Origin: Pedobacter gandavensis
Lineage (GTDB): Bacteria; Bacteroidota; Bacteroidia; Sphingobacteriales; Sphingobacteriaceae
NCBI RefSeq assembly: GCF_014172405.1
Contig: NZ_WNXC01000003.1
Span: forward strand, 372,001-436,000
DNA: 64,000 nt
Direction: 5' to 3'
This document shows, in pieces, positions 9,004 through 18,488 of this stretch. The notes below the pieces were generated by a model. That model did no database searches, was not told the DNA's origin, and worked only from the letters and a program-made list of their open reading frames with translations. Position numbers and translations under genes: made by a program. How positions within the stretch are numbered: the stretch's first letter is position 1; each line of letters begins with the position of its first letter.

Positions 9004-10773
9004 TTAAAATTCAATAATTTGAGCAGTCCCAGGTAATACTTTTAAATATAGAGATTGTGGGGTATTTTTTACTTTAAGCCCAGACAATAAATCTGTGCTT
9101 TCTTTTATCGGACGGTTTTTCAAAAGAAGGCCTGGAATTTCAAGGTTTGTCTCCAGTGTTTTTGTCCTGTCGAAATTGGTCACAATCAGCAAACGCTGAC
9201 TTTCTGTATACCTCAAAAAAGCATATATACGCCCTTCTCCTAGCGGAACATCTAGGATTTCTCCTTTATTAATTGCCACGGACCTGGCCGTTATGTTCAT
9301 CAGCTGCTTGTAAAAACCTCTCAGTTCTCGTTGTTTCGAATCCAATAAAGCACCATCAAAAGCCCCGTTATTCATCCATTTCTGATGTTCCGGGACACCC
9401 CAGTAGTCGAAAATTGTAGTTCGGTTATCTTCTTTTCCAAAACCTTCAACTCCCGCTCCTGGTTCCCCAACTTCTTGTCCGAAATACAACATCACCGGAC
9501 CTGCAGATAGCGTTGCAGAAACGACCATTGCGGGAATCCCATGAATCGCATCCCCTGCAAAACCGGAAGAGGCAATTCGTTCTTCATCATGGTTCTCCAA
9601 AAAACTCAACATCCGTTCCCCAAATCCAGCAGTTTGTACCTGCCATACTTTTGAAATTTCTTTGACATCCGCCTCCGGCTCATTCCTGATCAACTTTTTT
9701 AAACCATCATATAGACCAACCTTATCATATAAGTAGTCGAAATGCCCATTGTTCAGATAGGTATAATAGACCGCCGGATTATAAGCTTCCCCGATAAAAA
9801 TCAGCCCCGGATACTTCTTTTTCAATTCTGGAATTACCCATTCCCAAAATGCAACAGGCACCATTTCTGCCATATCACAGCGAAAACCATCCACTCCTTT
9901 AGCAGCCCAATAACTAAGAATATCCCTCATCTTAAGCCATACGGCAGGAGTTAGGCTAAAATATTGTTTTTCTCCATGGGCATAATCCAGTCCATAGTTC
10001 AATTTTACAGTTTCATACCAATCGTCTTTTGAAGGGCTGGCAGAAAACACATTATTTCCGGTTGCTTTGGCAGGACTTTCCTTGAATTTCTGATCTTCCA
10101 ATCCTGTTAAAGCATTTGTTGATTCGTTTTTTAAGGGAACGACAAAGTCTTTTCCTGGAATATAATAGTAATCATTAGTCGAACTAAAGCTTTTACTCCG
10201 ATCATCAGTTGCTCCAAAATCCTTTATTCCTTTCGGCTTTGCGAATGAATGGTAACTCCGTGCCACATGGTTCGGGACAAAATCAATGATGACTTTCATT
10301 CCTTTCCCCTTTGTTCTCGCAATTAAAGCTTCAAACTCCTTCATTCGGTTTTTTACGTCAACTGCCAGATCAGGATCTACATCGTAGTAATCCCTAATCG
10401 CATATGGGGATCCTGCACGGCCTTTTACAACATCTGCATCATCCACAGGAATACCAAAAGCGCTATAGTCGGTTAAACTGGCATGGGCAATAACACCGGT
10501 ATACCAAACGTGGCTTACCCCTAGTTCTTTAATACCATCCAGCGCCTTGTTGTTGATATCAGCAAATTTCCCGGAACCATTCTGCTGAATGGTTCCATAA
10601 GGGATATTCTGACTTTGTTTATTCCCAAATAACCTGGGCAATAACTGATAAATAATAGGTTTACTTTGGGCCATACTCTGACTAGAAAATCCGGCAACTG
10701 TAACCCCTGTTAAGAGGATGCCGAAGAAAACGTTTCTTTGATCGGTTAAAACTTTACTGAACATACTTTTCAT
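9004..10773 (-). CDS. GH13 alpha-amylase family enzyme, exported
   Basis: Glycoside hydrolase acting on alpha-glucans. A signal peptide occupies about the first 35 residues (hydrophobic stretch, then SMAQS). The (beta/alpha)8 catalytic domain shows all GH13 motifs: DFVPNH (region I), GFRCDMAEM with nucleophile Asp300, FIGEAYNP with acid/base Glu329, and LENHDEER with Asp396. A C-terminal beta domain follows, to 589 aa. It lies 11 bp after the GH65 gene and 13 bp before the MFS gene, so it belongs to the operon. The periplasm is its likely place, trimming imported oligosaccharides. Whether it is an alpha-amylase or an alpha-glucosidase cannot be told from the motifs. Confidence 0.92.
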   Translation of the reverse strand: MKSMFSKVLTDQRNVFFGILLTGVTVAGFSSQSMAQSKPIIYQLLPRLFGNKQSQNIPYGTIQQNGSGKFADINNKALDGIKELGVSHVWYTGVIAHASLTDYSAFGIPVDDADVVKGRAGSPYAIRDYYDVDPDLAVDVKNRMKEFEALIARTKGKGMKVIIDFVPNHVARSYHSFAKPKGIKDFGATDDRSKSFSSTNDYYYIPGKDFVVPLKNESTNALTGLEDQKFKESPAKATGNNVFSASPSKDDWYETVKLNYGLDYAHGEKQYFSLTPAVWLKMRDILSYWAAKGVDGFRCDMAEMVPVAFWEWVIPELKKKYPGLIFIGEAYNPAVYYTYLNNGHFDYLYDKVGLYDGLKKLIRNEPEADVKEISKVWQVQTAGFGERMLSFLENHDEERIASSGFAGDAIHGIPAMVVSATLSAGPVMLYFGQEVGEPGAGVEGFGKEDNRTTIFDYWGVPEHQKWMNNGAFDGALLDSKQRELRGFYKQLMNITARSVAINKGEILDVPLGEGRIYAFLRYTESQRLLIVTNFDRTKTLETNLEIPGLLLKNRPIKESTDLLSGLKVKNTPQSLYLKVLPGTAQIIEF

Positions 10774-10784
10774 ACCAAGGGCTG

Positions 10785-13100
10785 TTATACTAAATACCCC
10801 TTATAAGCAATCGTTTTCTCGCCTGGAGAGACCGTATACAGTTGTTCAAAAACCTTCAGTTCTAAGCTCTCCGAAGAGTTGTTTCTGATGATCAGCTCTG
10901 ATTCATTGATCTGAACTTTCAACTGCAGCCCTCTAAAGCCTATTGTAAAAGAGAATCCGGTCCAGTTTTTCGGTAAGAAAGGCTGGAAACACAACTTTCC
11001 ATCACGCACACGCATACCGGCAAAACCTTCAACCACGCTCATCCAGGTACCAGCCATCGAAGTAATGTGTAGTCCATCCTCGCTATCATTGTTATAATCG
11101 TCCAAATCTAAACGGGCGGTGCGCAAGTAAAATTCATACGCTTTTTCCTCATCATTTAACTTTGCCGCCAGGATACTGTGAACACATGGCGATAATGAAC
11201 TTTCATGAACTGTTCTACTTTCATAGAAATTAAAGTTCCTTTTTAAGGTTTCCAGGTCGTACTCCTCTTCAAAGAAATACATTCCTTGTAACACATCAGC
11301 TTGTTTGATATAACAAGAACGTAAAATCCTATCCCAGCTCCATTTTTGATTCAGTGGGCGTTGATCCGCAGGTAAGTCTTTCACCAGGATCTGTTCTTTA
11401 TCCATATACCCATCCTGTTGCAGGAATACATTTTCGCCTTCATGAAAAGGATAGTACATCTGACTAGCCACCGAATTCCAGTCCCTAAACTCCGTAAATT
11501 CATTAAGATTTGTCTTTTCAACAATTTTTAAATATTGTTCTGGGGCTATTGCTTTAACTTTTTCCGCGGCTTCCATCGCATAGGTTAAACACCAAGCGGC
11601 TAATTTATTGGTGTACCAATTGTTATTGATGTTGTTTTCATATTCATTGGGTCCGGTAACGCCGAGCATTACAAACTTATTTCGCTCTGCACTCCAGTTT
11701 ACCCTTTGCTTCCAGAATCTGGCAATACCGATGAGCACTTCCAAACCATAATCTGCCAGGTGACGCTCGTCTCCGGTATAGCGGATATAGTTGAAAATCG
11801 CAAAGGCAATAGCGCCATTTCTATGAATCTCCTCGAAAGTAATTTCCCATTCATTATGGCATTCTTCGCCATTCATGGTCACCATTGGATACAAAGCGGC
11901 ACCATGATTAAAACCTAATTTAACGGCATTTTCTATGGCTCGATCCAGGTGTTTATACCGGTAAACCAACAAATTCTTCGCCACCTCCTGAGGGGCTACC
12001 GACAGATAAAAAGGAATACAATACGCTTCAGTATCCCAATAAGTAGAACCTCCGTATTTTTCTCCGGTGAAACCTTTCGGTCCGATATTTAAACGAGCAT
12101 CCTTACCAGTATAAGTCTGATTAAGTTGGAAAATATTGAAGCGGATGGCTTGTTGCGCGGCTACATCACCCTCAATAACAATGTCTCCTTCTTCCCATTT
12201 TTTAGCCCAGGCCACAGCCTGCTCCTGTTTCAATTGCTCAAAGCCTTTTTCCTCAGCTTTCAAAATTGTTTCTTTTGAAATACGCAACAGCGCTGCTTTA
12301 TCATAATTCTGAGAAGATAAATTGGCTACAAGCTTATAAACATCCAGCACCTCATTTTTGCTCAGGGTAAATGAGGCCTGTTGTCCCAGGTATTTTTCTT
12401 TGGCAACAGCTTTCAGCTCCTGCAAACTGCCATTTTTGAAAATAGTAGTCTGACTTACCGTAGCAACCTCAAACTCCGTTTTCTTGGTCCTCAGTACCAG
12501 GTAATCTGTATTTGCTTCCTGCTTCTTTGCCACCTCTTCCCAGAATTTCTCATCATAATTAGCATCCTGGTTTTTCACGTCTCCATCTATAAAAGAAATG
12601 ATGCTGATCTGTCCTTCAAAATTTAAGGCAGTCAGGCGGTAATGTAAGGCGGCTACTTCATCATCTACAATACTACAAAAACGTAAAGCCTCTACTTTTA
12701 CAATTTTCCCACTATTCAATTTGGCGATAAACTGGCGACTTAAAGTTCCTTCTTTCATATTCAGCACCCGTTTAAAATCGGATACTTCAGCCGTATTCAG
12801 GTCTAATATTTCCCCATCAATCTGGATATGGAGACCAATCCAATTGGTTGCATTCAGTACTTTGGCAAAATACTCAGGATAACCGTTTTTCCACCAGCCT
12901 ACACGGGTTTTATCCGGATAATATACCCCTGCCACGTAATTTCCCTGCAAAGTTTCTCCGGTATAATCTTCTTCAAAATTGGCACGTTGTCCCATTCTTC
13001 CATTACCGATACTGAATAAACTCTCTGATACTTTATTTAGATGAGGATCAAAACCTTCCTCAATAATATTCCACTCGTCTGCTTTTATATAATTTTTCAT
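10785..13100 (-). CDS. GH65 glycoside phosphorylase, probably maltose phosphorylase
   Basis: Cytosolic enzyme with no signal peptide that splits a disaccharide with phosphate; maltose phosphorylases give glucose and beta-glucose-1-phosphate with inversion. The 771-aa length is typical of GH65. The catalytic Glu lies in VTGPNEYENNINNNWYTN at residue 486, very close to the position known for the Lactobacillus brevis enzyme, and the start NEGF-like region (ESLFSIGNGRMGQR) and the KQADVLQGMYFF phosphate-binding region are present. Its neighbour pgmB consumes beta-glucose-1-phosphate, supporting a maltose rather than a kojibiose or trehalose substrate; other GH65 specificities use the same partner, so this remains inference. 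A 141-bp gap with a hairpin separates it from pgmB. Confidence 0.9.
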   Translation of the reverse strand: MKNYIKADEWNIIEEGFDPHLNKVSESLFSIGNGRMGQRANFEEDYTGETLQGNYVAGVYYPDKTRVGWWKNGYPEYFAKVLNATNWIGLHIQIDGEILDLNTAEVSDFKRVLNMKEGTLSRQFIAKLNSGKIVKVEALRFCSIVDDEVAALHYRLTALNFEGQISIISFIDGDVKNQDANYDEKFWEEVAKKQEANTDYLVLRTKKTEFEVATVSQTTIFKNGSLQELKAVAKEKYLGQQASFTLSKNEVLDVYKLVANLSSQNYDKAALLRISKETILKAEEKGFEQLKQEQAVAWAKKWEEGDIVIEGDVAAQQAIRFNIFQLNQTYTGKDARLNIGPKGFTGEKYGGSTYWDTEAYCIPFYLSVAPQEVAKNLLVYRYKHLDRAIENAVKLGFNHGAALYPMVTMNGEECHNEWEITFEEIHRNGAIAFAIFNYIRYTGDERHLADYGLEVLIGIARFWKQRVNWSAERNKFVMLGVTGPNEYENNINNNWYTNKLAAWCLTYAMEAAEKVKAIAPEQYLKIVEKTNLNEFTEFRDWNSVASQMYYPFHEGENVFLQQDGYMDKEQILVKDLPADQRPLNQKWSWDRILRSCYIKQADVLQGMYFFEEEYDLETLKRNFNFYESRTVHESSLSPCVHSILAAKLNDEEKAYEFYLRTARLDLDDYNNDSEDGLHITSMAGTWMSVVEGFAGMRVRDGKLCFQPFLPKNWTGFSFTIGFRGLQLKVQINESELIIRNNSSESLELKVFEQLYTVSPGEKTIAYKGYLV

Positions 13101-13117
13101 GGTATATGCTGCGATGT

Positions 13118-13145
13118 TATTCCGGCGGTTGATGTAACCGGAATA
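13118..13145 (-). other. Intercistronic hairpin between pgmB and the GH65 gene
   Basis: Stem TATTCC-(GGC bulge)-GGTT / AACC-GGAATA with a 5-nt loop; an alternative pairing is TATTCCGG / CCGGAATA. There is no T-run on the minus strand, so this is not a classic terminator. In the only long gap of the operon it could act as an mRNA processing or stability element. Confidence 0.5.
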
Positions 13146-13241
13146 CGTTATTCTATTGTTATTCTTCCGACCTCATTTTCTAAACAAGGCCCTGTTTATG
13201 ATTTACCTATCCTGTTTATTGAATGCTTTAGAGAACGCTAC

Positions 13242-13910
13242 TTACCGTTTTCTCAATTCTTCAATTTCGCGAATAGAGATCTCTGATAAGTCATTAATGA
13301 CTACTTGTGCACCCGGTAAATTCTCCGGCTTCCCGATTCCTACCACCATCATATTGGCTGCAATAGCAGCCTGCACACCTGCAGCAGCATCTTCAAATAC
13401 CACGCAATTTTCTTGTGCGGTATTCAACAATTCCGCAGCCTTCAAAAACACTTCCGGATCCGGCTTAGAGCTACTCACAGAGTTTCCATCTACGATGGCA
13501 TCAAAGAAATGAGCCAATGCTGTACGCTCTAAAATGAGGGCGGAGTTCTTACTGGCGGAACCCAGGGCAATCTTTATCCCTTCTGCTTTTAGTGCCGTTA
13601 ACAAATCCAATGCACCTGGCAATACTTCTGCTATGGTCATTTTCCGGATCATCGCCACATACTGTTCATTCTTTTGGGCTGCCAGTATTTCTTTCTCTCC
13701 AGCTGATTTCTCAATTCCTCCCCATTGAAGGATCATATCTAAGGATCGCATTCTATTCACGCCTTTCAGCTCTTCGTTTTGCAATTCCGTAAAATCAAAG
13801 CCTAAGGAATTTGCCAGCTGTTTCCAGGCTTTATAATGATAAACAGCGGTATCTACCAATACGCCGTCCAGGTCGAAAATACAAGCGATAGGTTCTGTAG
13901 TCTGTTGCAT
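13242..13910 (-). CDS. pgmB: Beta-phosphoglucomutase
   Basis: HAD-superfamily mutase that converts beta-glucose-1-phosphate to glucose-6-phosphate, feeding glycolysis. The 222-aa protein opens with IFDLDGVLVDT (nucleophile Asp13 and acid/base Asp15), followed by the helical cap with the GVNRMRSLDMIL stretch. The core continues with KIALGSASKNS, SSKPDPEVFLKA (conserved Lys) and VVFEDAAAGVQAA, which holds the Mg-binding acidic pair. It sits 18 bp after the susA-like gene and before the GH65 phosphorylase that supplies its substrate. The pairing of pgmB with GH65 is a known hallmark of phosphorolytic maltose catabolism. Confidence 0.94.
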   Translation of the reverse strand: MQQTTEPIACIFDLDGVLVDTAVYHYKAWKQLANSLGFDFTELQNEELKGVNRMRSLDMILQWGGIEKSAGEKEILAAQKNEQYVAMIRKMTIAEVLPGALDLLTALKAEGIKIALGSASKNSALILERTALAHFFDAIVDGNSVSSSKPDPEVFLKAAELLNTAQENCVVFEDAAAGVQAAIAANMMVVGIGKPENLPGAQVVINDLSEISIREIEELRKR

Positions 13911-13928
13911 CTATGTATATATATTGTA

Positions 13929-15773
13929 TTAAATTAGTTCTAACACCAATGTGGTCTTTGCAGGCACAGCAATGGTTTTTAAGGCATTTATTTTTTCTTT
14001 AGTGATCACGTTGGTGGCAGAACTAGCCTGGCCTATCCTTTCTTCAAATCTTGAAGTTTCCAGGGTTTTCGCCTGATCATCCGTATTCACGATCACCATA
14101 ACGGTTTTACCACCTTCCGGCAGGTATCTGAAATAAGTATACATCCCATTTTCCGGCACATACTGCATCATTTTTCCATGTTGTAAAGCGGGACTGTTTT
14201 TCCTATAATTGGCTAGGGTACGGACAAAGTTCCAGGCTTCATTCTCTTGTGCACTACGTCCGGCAGCACTAAACTTATCGGTTTTATCTGCTGGCCATCC
14301 ACCAGGGAAATCTGAACGGACCAGGCCATCTGGATCAGAATAGTTCTTCATCAGGATTTCTGTACCGTAATACATTTGCGGAATACCTCTTAGCGTTAGT
14401 AATAAAGCCATTCCCGATTTATACTTATCAAAATCTTCTTTCACCATGGAGTAGAACCTGCTCATATCATGGTTGTCCAGAAAAATCACATTGCGGCTGG
14501 CATCCTGGTAAAGGAAATCTTGTGCAACGGTGGTATACAACCTAAAAATTCCATCTGTCCAGCCTGATTTTCCATTCAAAGCTTCATAAATTGCATTTTT
14601 GAGTACGGCATCTGTCACACCAGGTAATTCAGTATCGAAACCTCTACTTACGGTATTTCCTCCGGTAAAAAATGCTTGTGCGGCTGCAGAATTCACTAAT
14701 GTTTCTCCAAAAATTGATAATGTTGGAAACTCTGCTTTTATCTTGATCGCCCAGTCTCTCATGTAATCCGGGTCGTTGTATGGATAAGTATCTAACCTTA
14801 GTCCGTCAATACCTGCGTCCTCTACCCACCAGATGTGGTTTTGCGTCAGGTAATTCTGTACATAAGGATTTCTTTGATTGAGGTCTGGCATGCTCGGTAC
14901 AAACCATCCATCCAGCATTTTCTTTTGATCTGCTTTAGAAGCATGCGGATCCATTACCGGCTCATCGCGGTAGCTGGTCTGCGTATAAACCGGCCATTGG
15001 TTTACCCAATCTTTCATTGGCATATCTTTATAGAACCAATGTCCGGTACCCACGTGGTTGTGTACAATATCTTTAACTACTTTCATTCCTTTTTCATGTA
15101 CCTTATCTACAAAAGACTTATACAATTCCAGGTTTCCGTAGCGTGGATCTATTTTATAATGATCCGTTGCAGCATAGCCATGATAAGAAGCGTTAGCCAT
15201 ATCATTTTCAATCTCCGGAGTCATCCAGATGGCGGTAACGCCTAAATCTTTCAGGTAATCCAATTTATTAATCAGTCCTTGTAAATCACCACCATGACGG
15301 AAGTACATCGAATCTCTGTTTAACTTTGTCTCCTGCATTCCTTTGACCACATCATTTTTAGGGTCGCCATTAGAAAAACGATCTGGCATCAACAGGTAAA
15401 TCAAATCCGAACTATTTACTCCTTGTATCCTTTCTGCCTTGGTTGACTTTTGCTTTAGCTCATAAACATGTTGCAGCAGCTTCTTTCCAGCTTTTGTGAA
15501 TACAATTGGGAATTTCCCCGCAGCGGCGGATTCAGAAATTTCAAGATCCAGAAACAGATAATTTGGATTTTCTACTTTGTTAATGGCCACAAGTTTTACA
15601 CCCGGGTAATTTAAAGTTACACCCAGATCAGCGATACGATCCCCATGAACCAACAATTGAAGCTTAGGGTTTTTCATACCTACCCACCAGTACATAGGCT
15701 CTATGCGCTCCAGTTTTTGGGCAAAAGCAGTTGCAGAAATACTCAGGAGGAGTAAAAGGATGATTTTTTTCAT
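13929..15773 (-). CDS. GH13 neopullulanase/alpha-amylase, SusA-like, exported
   Basis: Secreted alpha-glucan hydrolase of 614 aa. The ATG at 15773 gives a clean signal peptide (MKKIILLLLLSISATAFAQ); the frame can start two codons earlier at TTG. An N-terminal beta-sandwich (residues about 20-120), as in neopullulanases and cyclomaltodextrinases, precedes the catalytic barrel. GH13 motifs are DIVHNHVG, GLRLDTYPY with nucleophile Asp328, IFGETLVN with Glu357, and LDNHDMSRF with Asp436. Its place 75 bp behind the SusE-like gene mirrors Bacteroides SusA. It probably acts in the periplasm on imported maltooligosaccharides. Confidence 0.93.
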   Translation of the reverse strand: MKKIILLLLLSISATAFAQKLERIEPMYWWVGMKNPKLQLLVHGDRIADLGVTLNYPGVKLVAINKVENPNYLFLDLEISESAAAGKFPIVFTKAGKKLLQHVYELKQKSTKAERIQGVNSSDLIYLLMPDRFSNGDPKNDVVKGMQETKLNRDSMYFRHGGDLQGLINKLDYLKDLGVTAIWMTPEIENDMANASYHGYAATDHYKIDPRYGNLELYKSFVDKVHEKGMKVVKDIVHNHVGTGHWFYKDMPMKDWVNQWPVYTQTSYRDEPVMDPHASKADQKKMLDGWFVPSMPDLNQRNPYVQNYLTQNHIWWVEDAGIDGLRLDTYPYNDPDYMRDWAIKIKAEFPTLSIFGETLVNSAAAQAFFTGGNTVSRGFDTELPGVTDAVLKNAIYEALNGKSGWTDGIFRLYTTVAQDFLYQDASRNVIFLDNHDMSRFYSMVKEDFDKYKSGMALLLTLRGIPQMYYGTEILMKNYSDPDGLVRSDFPGGWPADKTDKFSAAGRSAQENEAWNFVRTLANYRKNSPALQHGKMMQYVPENGMYTYFRYLPEGGKTVMVIVNTDDQAKTLETSRFEERIGQASSATNVITKEKINALKTIAVPAKTTLVLELI

Positions 15774-15854
15774 AAGCAAAAATTAAAGATTCGGATTTCA
15801 AAAGAAACAGGTTTCTTTCGGGTTATGAAAACCTGAGAGAAACCTGTTCTGGTA

Positions 15855-16871
15855 TTAATTTTTAACGAGGGTATATTTTAAGTTTGGAATATCGAAAGTA
15901 ATGGTATAGTTCCCTGCTTGGGCGACTGGAATATTAGTGCTGGAATTAAAAACAAGATTGCCTCCACTTCCACCATAATTGGAACCGTAATCATGATTCT
16001 TTCTGAATTTTAGCTCTCCTGCCAACAGGTCTGCGGTTACTTTCCAGGTTTTTTTTCCGTCATTAATGAATTTCATATCGATGTCACTACCCCAGCCCAG
16101 TGGCGTAGCGCTACCAGTCATAGACCATAAATCGGCTTCTACAATAGAAAATGTTTTAGTATTCAGATCTACACTAATCAATTGAGTACCGGCTTTTGGT
16201 ACCGCCAGATTACCTGCGCTTCCGTCACTGCTGAGCAGGCCGCCTAGCACGCCATAAGAAAAATCCCAGCTCTTTTTAGGAGTAATTTTAAACTGAAGTT
16301 GATCGGTAGGAAAGTTAATAATCCCCGTGTATTTACCATCACTATCCGGAGAAACCAAACTATCGGCAGTTGCCACTCCCCAGCCATTATAAGCCCCCGG
16401 AGCATAAACCCATGAAGCCGCAAAATAAGGCGTTGCTTTCAAGGTCAGCACATTCGAATAAGTGATTGCATTTGGTGCCGGAGCAGATTTTAACCGGACT
16501 TCTATTTCTGCAGGAACCTCTGCTTTAAATCCAAAGCCAAGTAAGATGGCATTGATCTCGCTCACTTTTGGTGCATAGCTGGCGGTCGTCACCACAACTT
16601 CCGTAGGATTAGAAAAATCTTTACCTTTTCTATCTATCTGAATGGTGGTGGTCACCGGGATAATTACCCCGGTAATAACAGGAGCAGGAAAACTAAGGGT
16701 TACTGCGGTATTCGCTGCATTGGCTAAAGATAAGTCCAATGCGCTGGTACTCGCAGTTAAGGTCCCTGCCGGGCTCACATTTGACACGAGTTCTGTTCCA
16801 TCCTTTTTACAAGACCACAATCCTATGGCCACTAAAACCAAGGAAATATATTTTATGATATTTGATTTCAT
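15855..16871 (-). CDS. SusE/SusF-like outer-membrane starch-binding lipoprotein
   Basis: Surface glycan-binding lipoprotein of 338 aa. The ATG at 16871 is chosen because it gives a lipoprotein signal peptide (MKSNIIKYISLVLVAIGLWS then Cys); an upstream in-frame start would overlap the SusD gene. The N-terminal SusE-type Ig-like domain (residues about 30-150: TASTSALDLSLANAANTAVT) is followed by two beta-rich modules with aromatic residues (SWVYAPGAYNGWG, MTGSATPLGWGSDIDM) like the starch-binding modules of SusE and SusF. It lies 19 bp behind susD. Binding is non-catalytic. Starch specificity rests on the neighbouring GH13 genes. Confidence 0.88.
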   Translation of the reverse strand: MKSNIIKYISLVLVAIGLWSCKKDGTELVSNVSPAGTLTASTSALDLSLANAANTAVTLSFPAPVITGVIIPVTTTIQIDRKGKDFSNPTEVVVTTASYAPKVSEINAILLGFGFKAEVPAEIEVRLKSAPAPNAITYSNVLTLKATPYFAASWVYAPGAYNGWGVATADSLVSPDSDGKYTGIINFPTDQLQFKITPKKSWDFSYGVLGGLLSSDGSAGNLAVPKAGTQLISVDLNTKTFSIVEADLWSMTGSATPLGWGSDIDMKFINDGKKTWKVTADLLAGELKFRKNHDYGSNYGGSGGNLVFNSSTNIPVAQAGNYTITFDIPNLKYTLVKN

Positions 16872-16890
16872 CTGAATTTCTTTCTTAGGG

Positions 16891-18477
16891 TTAATAACCA
16901 GTATTTTGAGCCAGATTTCTATTGGCAATCAGGTCTGCTAATGGCAATGGATAGATGTTGCGTGTTGCAGCTACTCCAGCACCAGATTTTACCCCACCTT
17001 TATAAGGCCATAGATATCCAGCTTCGGTAAACTTTTTGTAACGGACTAAATCTGTACGGCGGAAACCTTCCCAGTACAATTCTCTACCACGCTCATCCAG
17101 GAAGAAATCAACATTTATAGTGGATACATTTCCTGAAGCATTGCCGTAAGCACGCTGACGTAAATTATTCACATACGTTAATGCTTGTCCGACAGAACCA
17201 CCGGAACCACCACGTGCTACCGCCTCACCATAGATCAGGTATTGCTCTCCAAGACGGAATAGCGCGAAATCTAAAGAGCTGAATTTTCCTTCGATAGAAG
17301 GTGCTGGCACCCCTTTGGAATCCACATTTCTAAACTTTACTACCCTCAAACCATCGGTAAAAGTATTCACGTCATCATTTTCCAGTTTAGTACCAAAAAA
17401 CAAGGCTCTAGTATCAGTAGCACCGCTATAATCCGTAAATAATTTAGGCAGGTTAATGCGACTTCGGTTACCGCCCCAACCACCAGTTGGCACACCAAAT
17501 TCCCCAGGTTTCATATCTCCATTAATCGCAGCATTGATCAGGTAAGTTGTTCCACCATCATTTTGAGTATGTAAACCATCATAATTGATCGTCAAAATAT
17601 TTTCTTTGCTGGTGCTACGGTTGTCTGTCAGGAACAAGTTTTTATAAACTGTTGACAAGGTATAACCGCCATTGATCACTTTACTAGAATAAGTAATGGC
17701 ATCAGTATATCTGGCTGTACCTGTATATACTTCTGCATTCAGGTATAATCTGGCTAATAATGACCAATCTGCACCTTTATCTGCACGTCCATATTCATTA
17801 GTCATTGGATCAGCCAACTCCCCTTCAATTGCTTTCAACTCAGACTCCACATATTTGAAAAGGTCTGCTCTCTGAATTTGTTTAGGTGCCACTTTTCCGA
17901 TCAGGTCATTTTCCGTCACGAAAGGAGGATTGCCATAACCATCCAACAATACCCAATATTGGAATGCACGTAGGAAACGGGCTTCCGCACGGTAACGTTG
18001 AACATTTGTTGCATCCTGACCTGTGATGCCGCGACTTGCCAATTTTTCTGGTGTACTTTCTCTCAGGAAATCATTACAAACTGTAATCTGATAGATACTT
18101 CTCGAGTACAAGCCTCTGATAAAGATATTTTCTGAAGTCCAGGTCATCTTGTCTAATTCCGGAATTCCGTCATCATTCCATCCGCAGATGGCTTCATCTG
18201 TTGGCAATTCCTGCGACATCCAGAATAACCTCAGGAAATCTGTAAAGCCTGGGTTTAAACCGCCAATGTCACTTTCCCCAGTCGCGCCACTTGGGTGCGT
18301 TAAGGCATAACTCGCATATAATTTTACCAGTTGGCTTTTATAACCTGCTGGATTGGCATAAGCCTGGTCCGCTACTAAATCATTAGTAGGTCGTAAGTTC
18401 AAGTCTTCTTTTTTACATGAGCTTATAAAAACCAGTAAAACGCTTGATATGGTGAATATTTTAAATAAATTTCTCAT
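16891..18477 (-). CDS. SusD/RagB family nutrient-binding lipoprotein (starch/maltose locus)
   Basis: Surface lipoprotein that acts as the lid of a SusC transporter and binds the glycan. The 528-aa protein starts MRNLFKIFTISSVLLVFISS-Cys, a typical lipobox. The N-terminal LNLRPTNDLVADQAYANPAG and the TPR-like helices with RYRAEARFLRAFQYWVLLDGYGNPPFVTE are characteristic of SusD. The C-terminal FFLDERGRELYWEGFRRTDLVRYKKF is the family's conserved end. It follows susC by 11 bp. The substrate is inferred from the alpha-glucan enzymes in the operon. Confidence 0.95.
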   Translation of the reverse strand: MRNLFKIFTISSVLLVFISSCKKEDLNLRPTNDLVADQAYANPAGYKSQLVKLYASYALTHPSGATGESDIGGLNPGFTDFLRLFWMSQELPTDEAICGWNDDGIPELDKMTWTSENIFIRGLYSRSIYQITVCNDFLRESTPEKLASRGITGQDATNVQRYRAEARFLRAFQYWVLLDGYGNPPFVTENDLIGKVAPKQIQRADLFKYVESELKAIEGELADPMTNEYGRADKGADWSLLARLYLNAEVYTGTARYTDAITYSSKVINGGYTLSTVYKNLFLTDNRSTSKENILTINYDGLHTQNDGGTTYLINAAINGDMKPGEFGVPTGGWGGNRSRINLPKLFTDYSGATDTRALFFGTKLENDDVNTFTDGLRVVKFRNVDSKGVPAPSIEGKFSSLDFALFRLGEQYLIYGEAVARGGSGGSVGQALTYVNNLRQRAYGNASGNVSTINVDFFLDERGRELYWEGFRRTDLVRYKKFTEAGYLWPYKGGVKSGAGVAATRNIYPLPLADLIANRNLAQNTGY

Positions 18478-18488
18478 CCTGATAAAAA

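Noticed and set aside
14835-15245. Plus-strand frame of 136 codons opposite the SusA-like gene, and a similar one at 39893-40312 opposite ypdA
   Set aside because: Antisense shadows of strong coding sequences; no recognisable domain.
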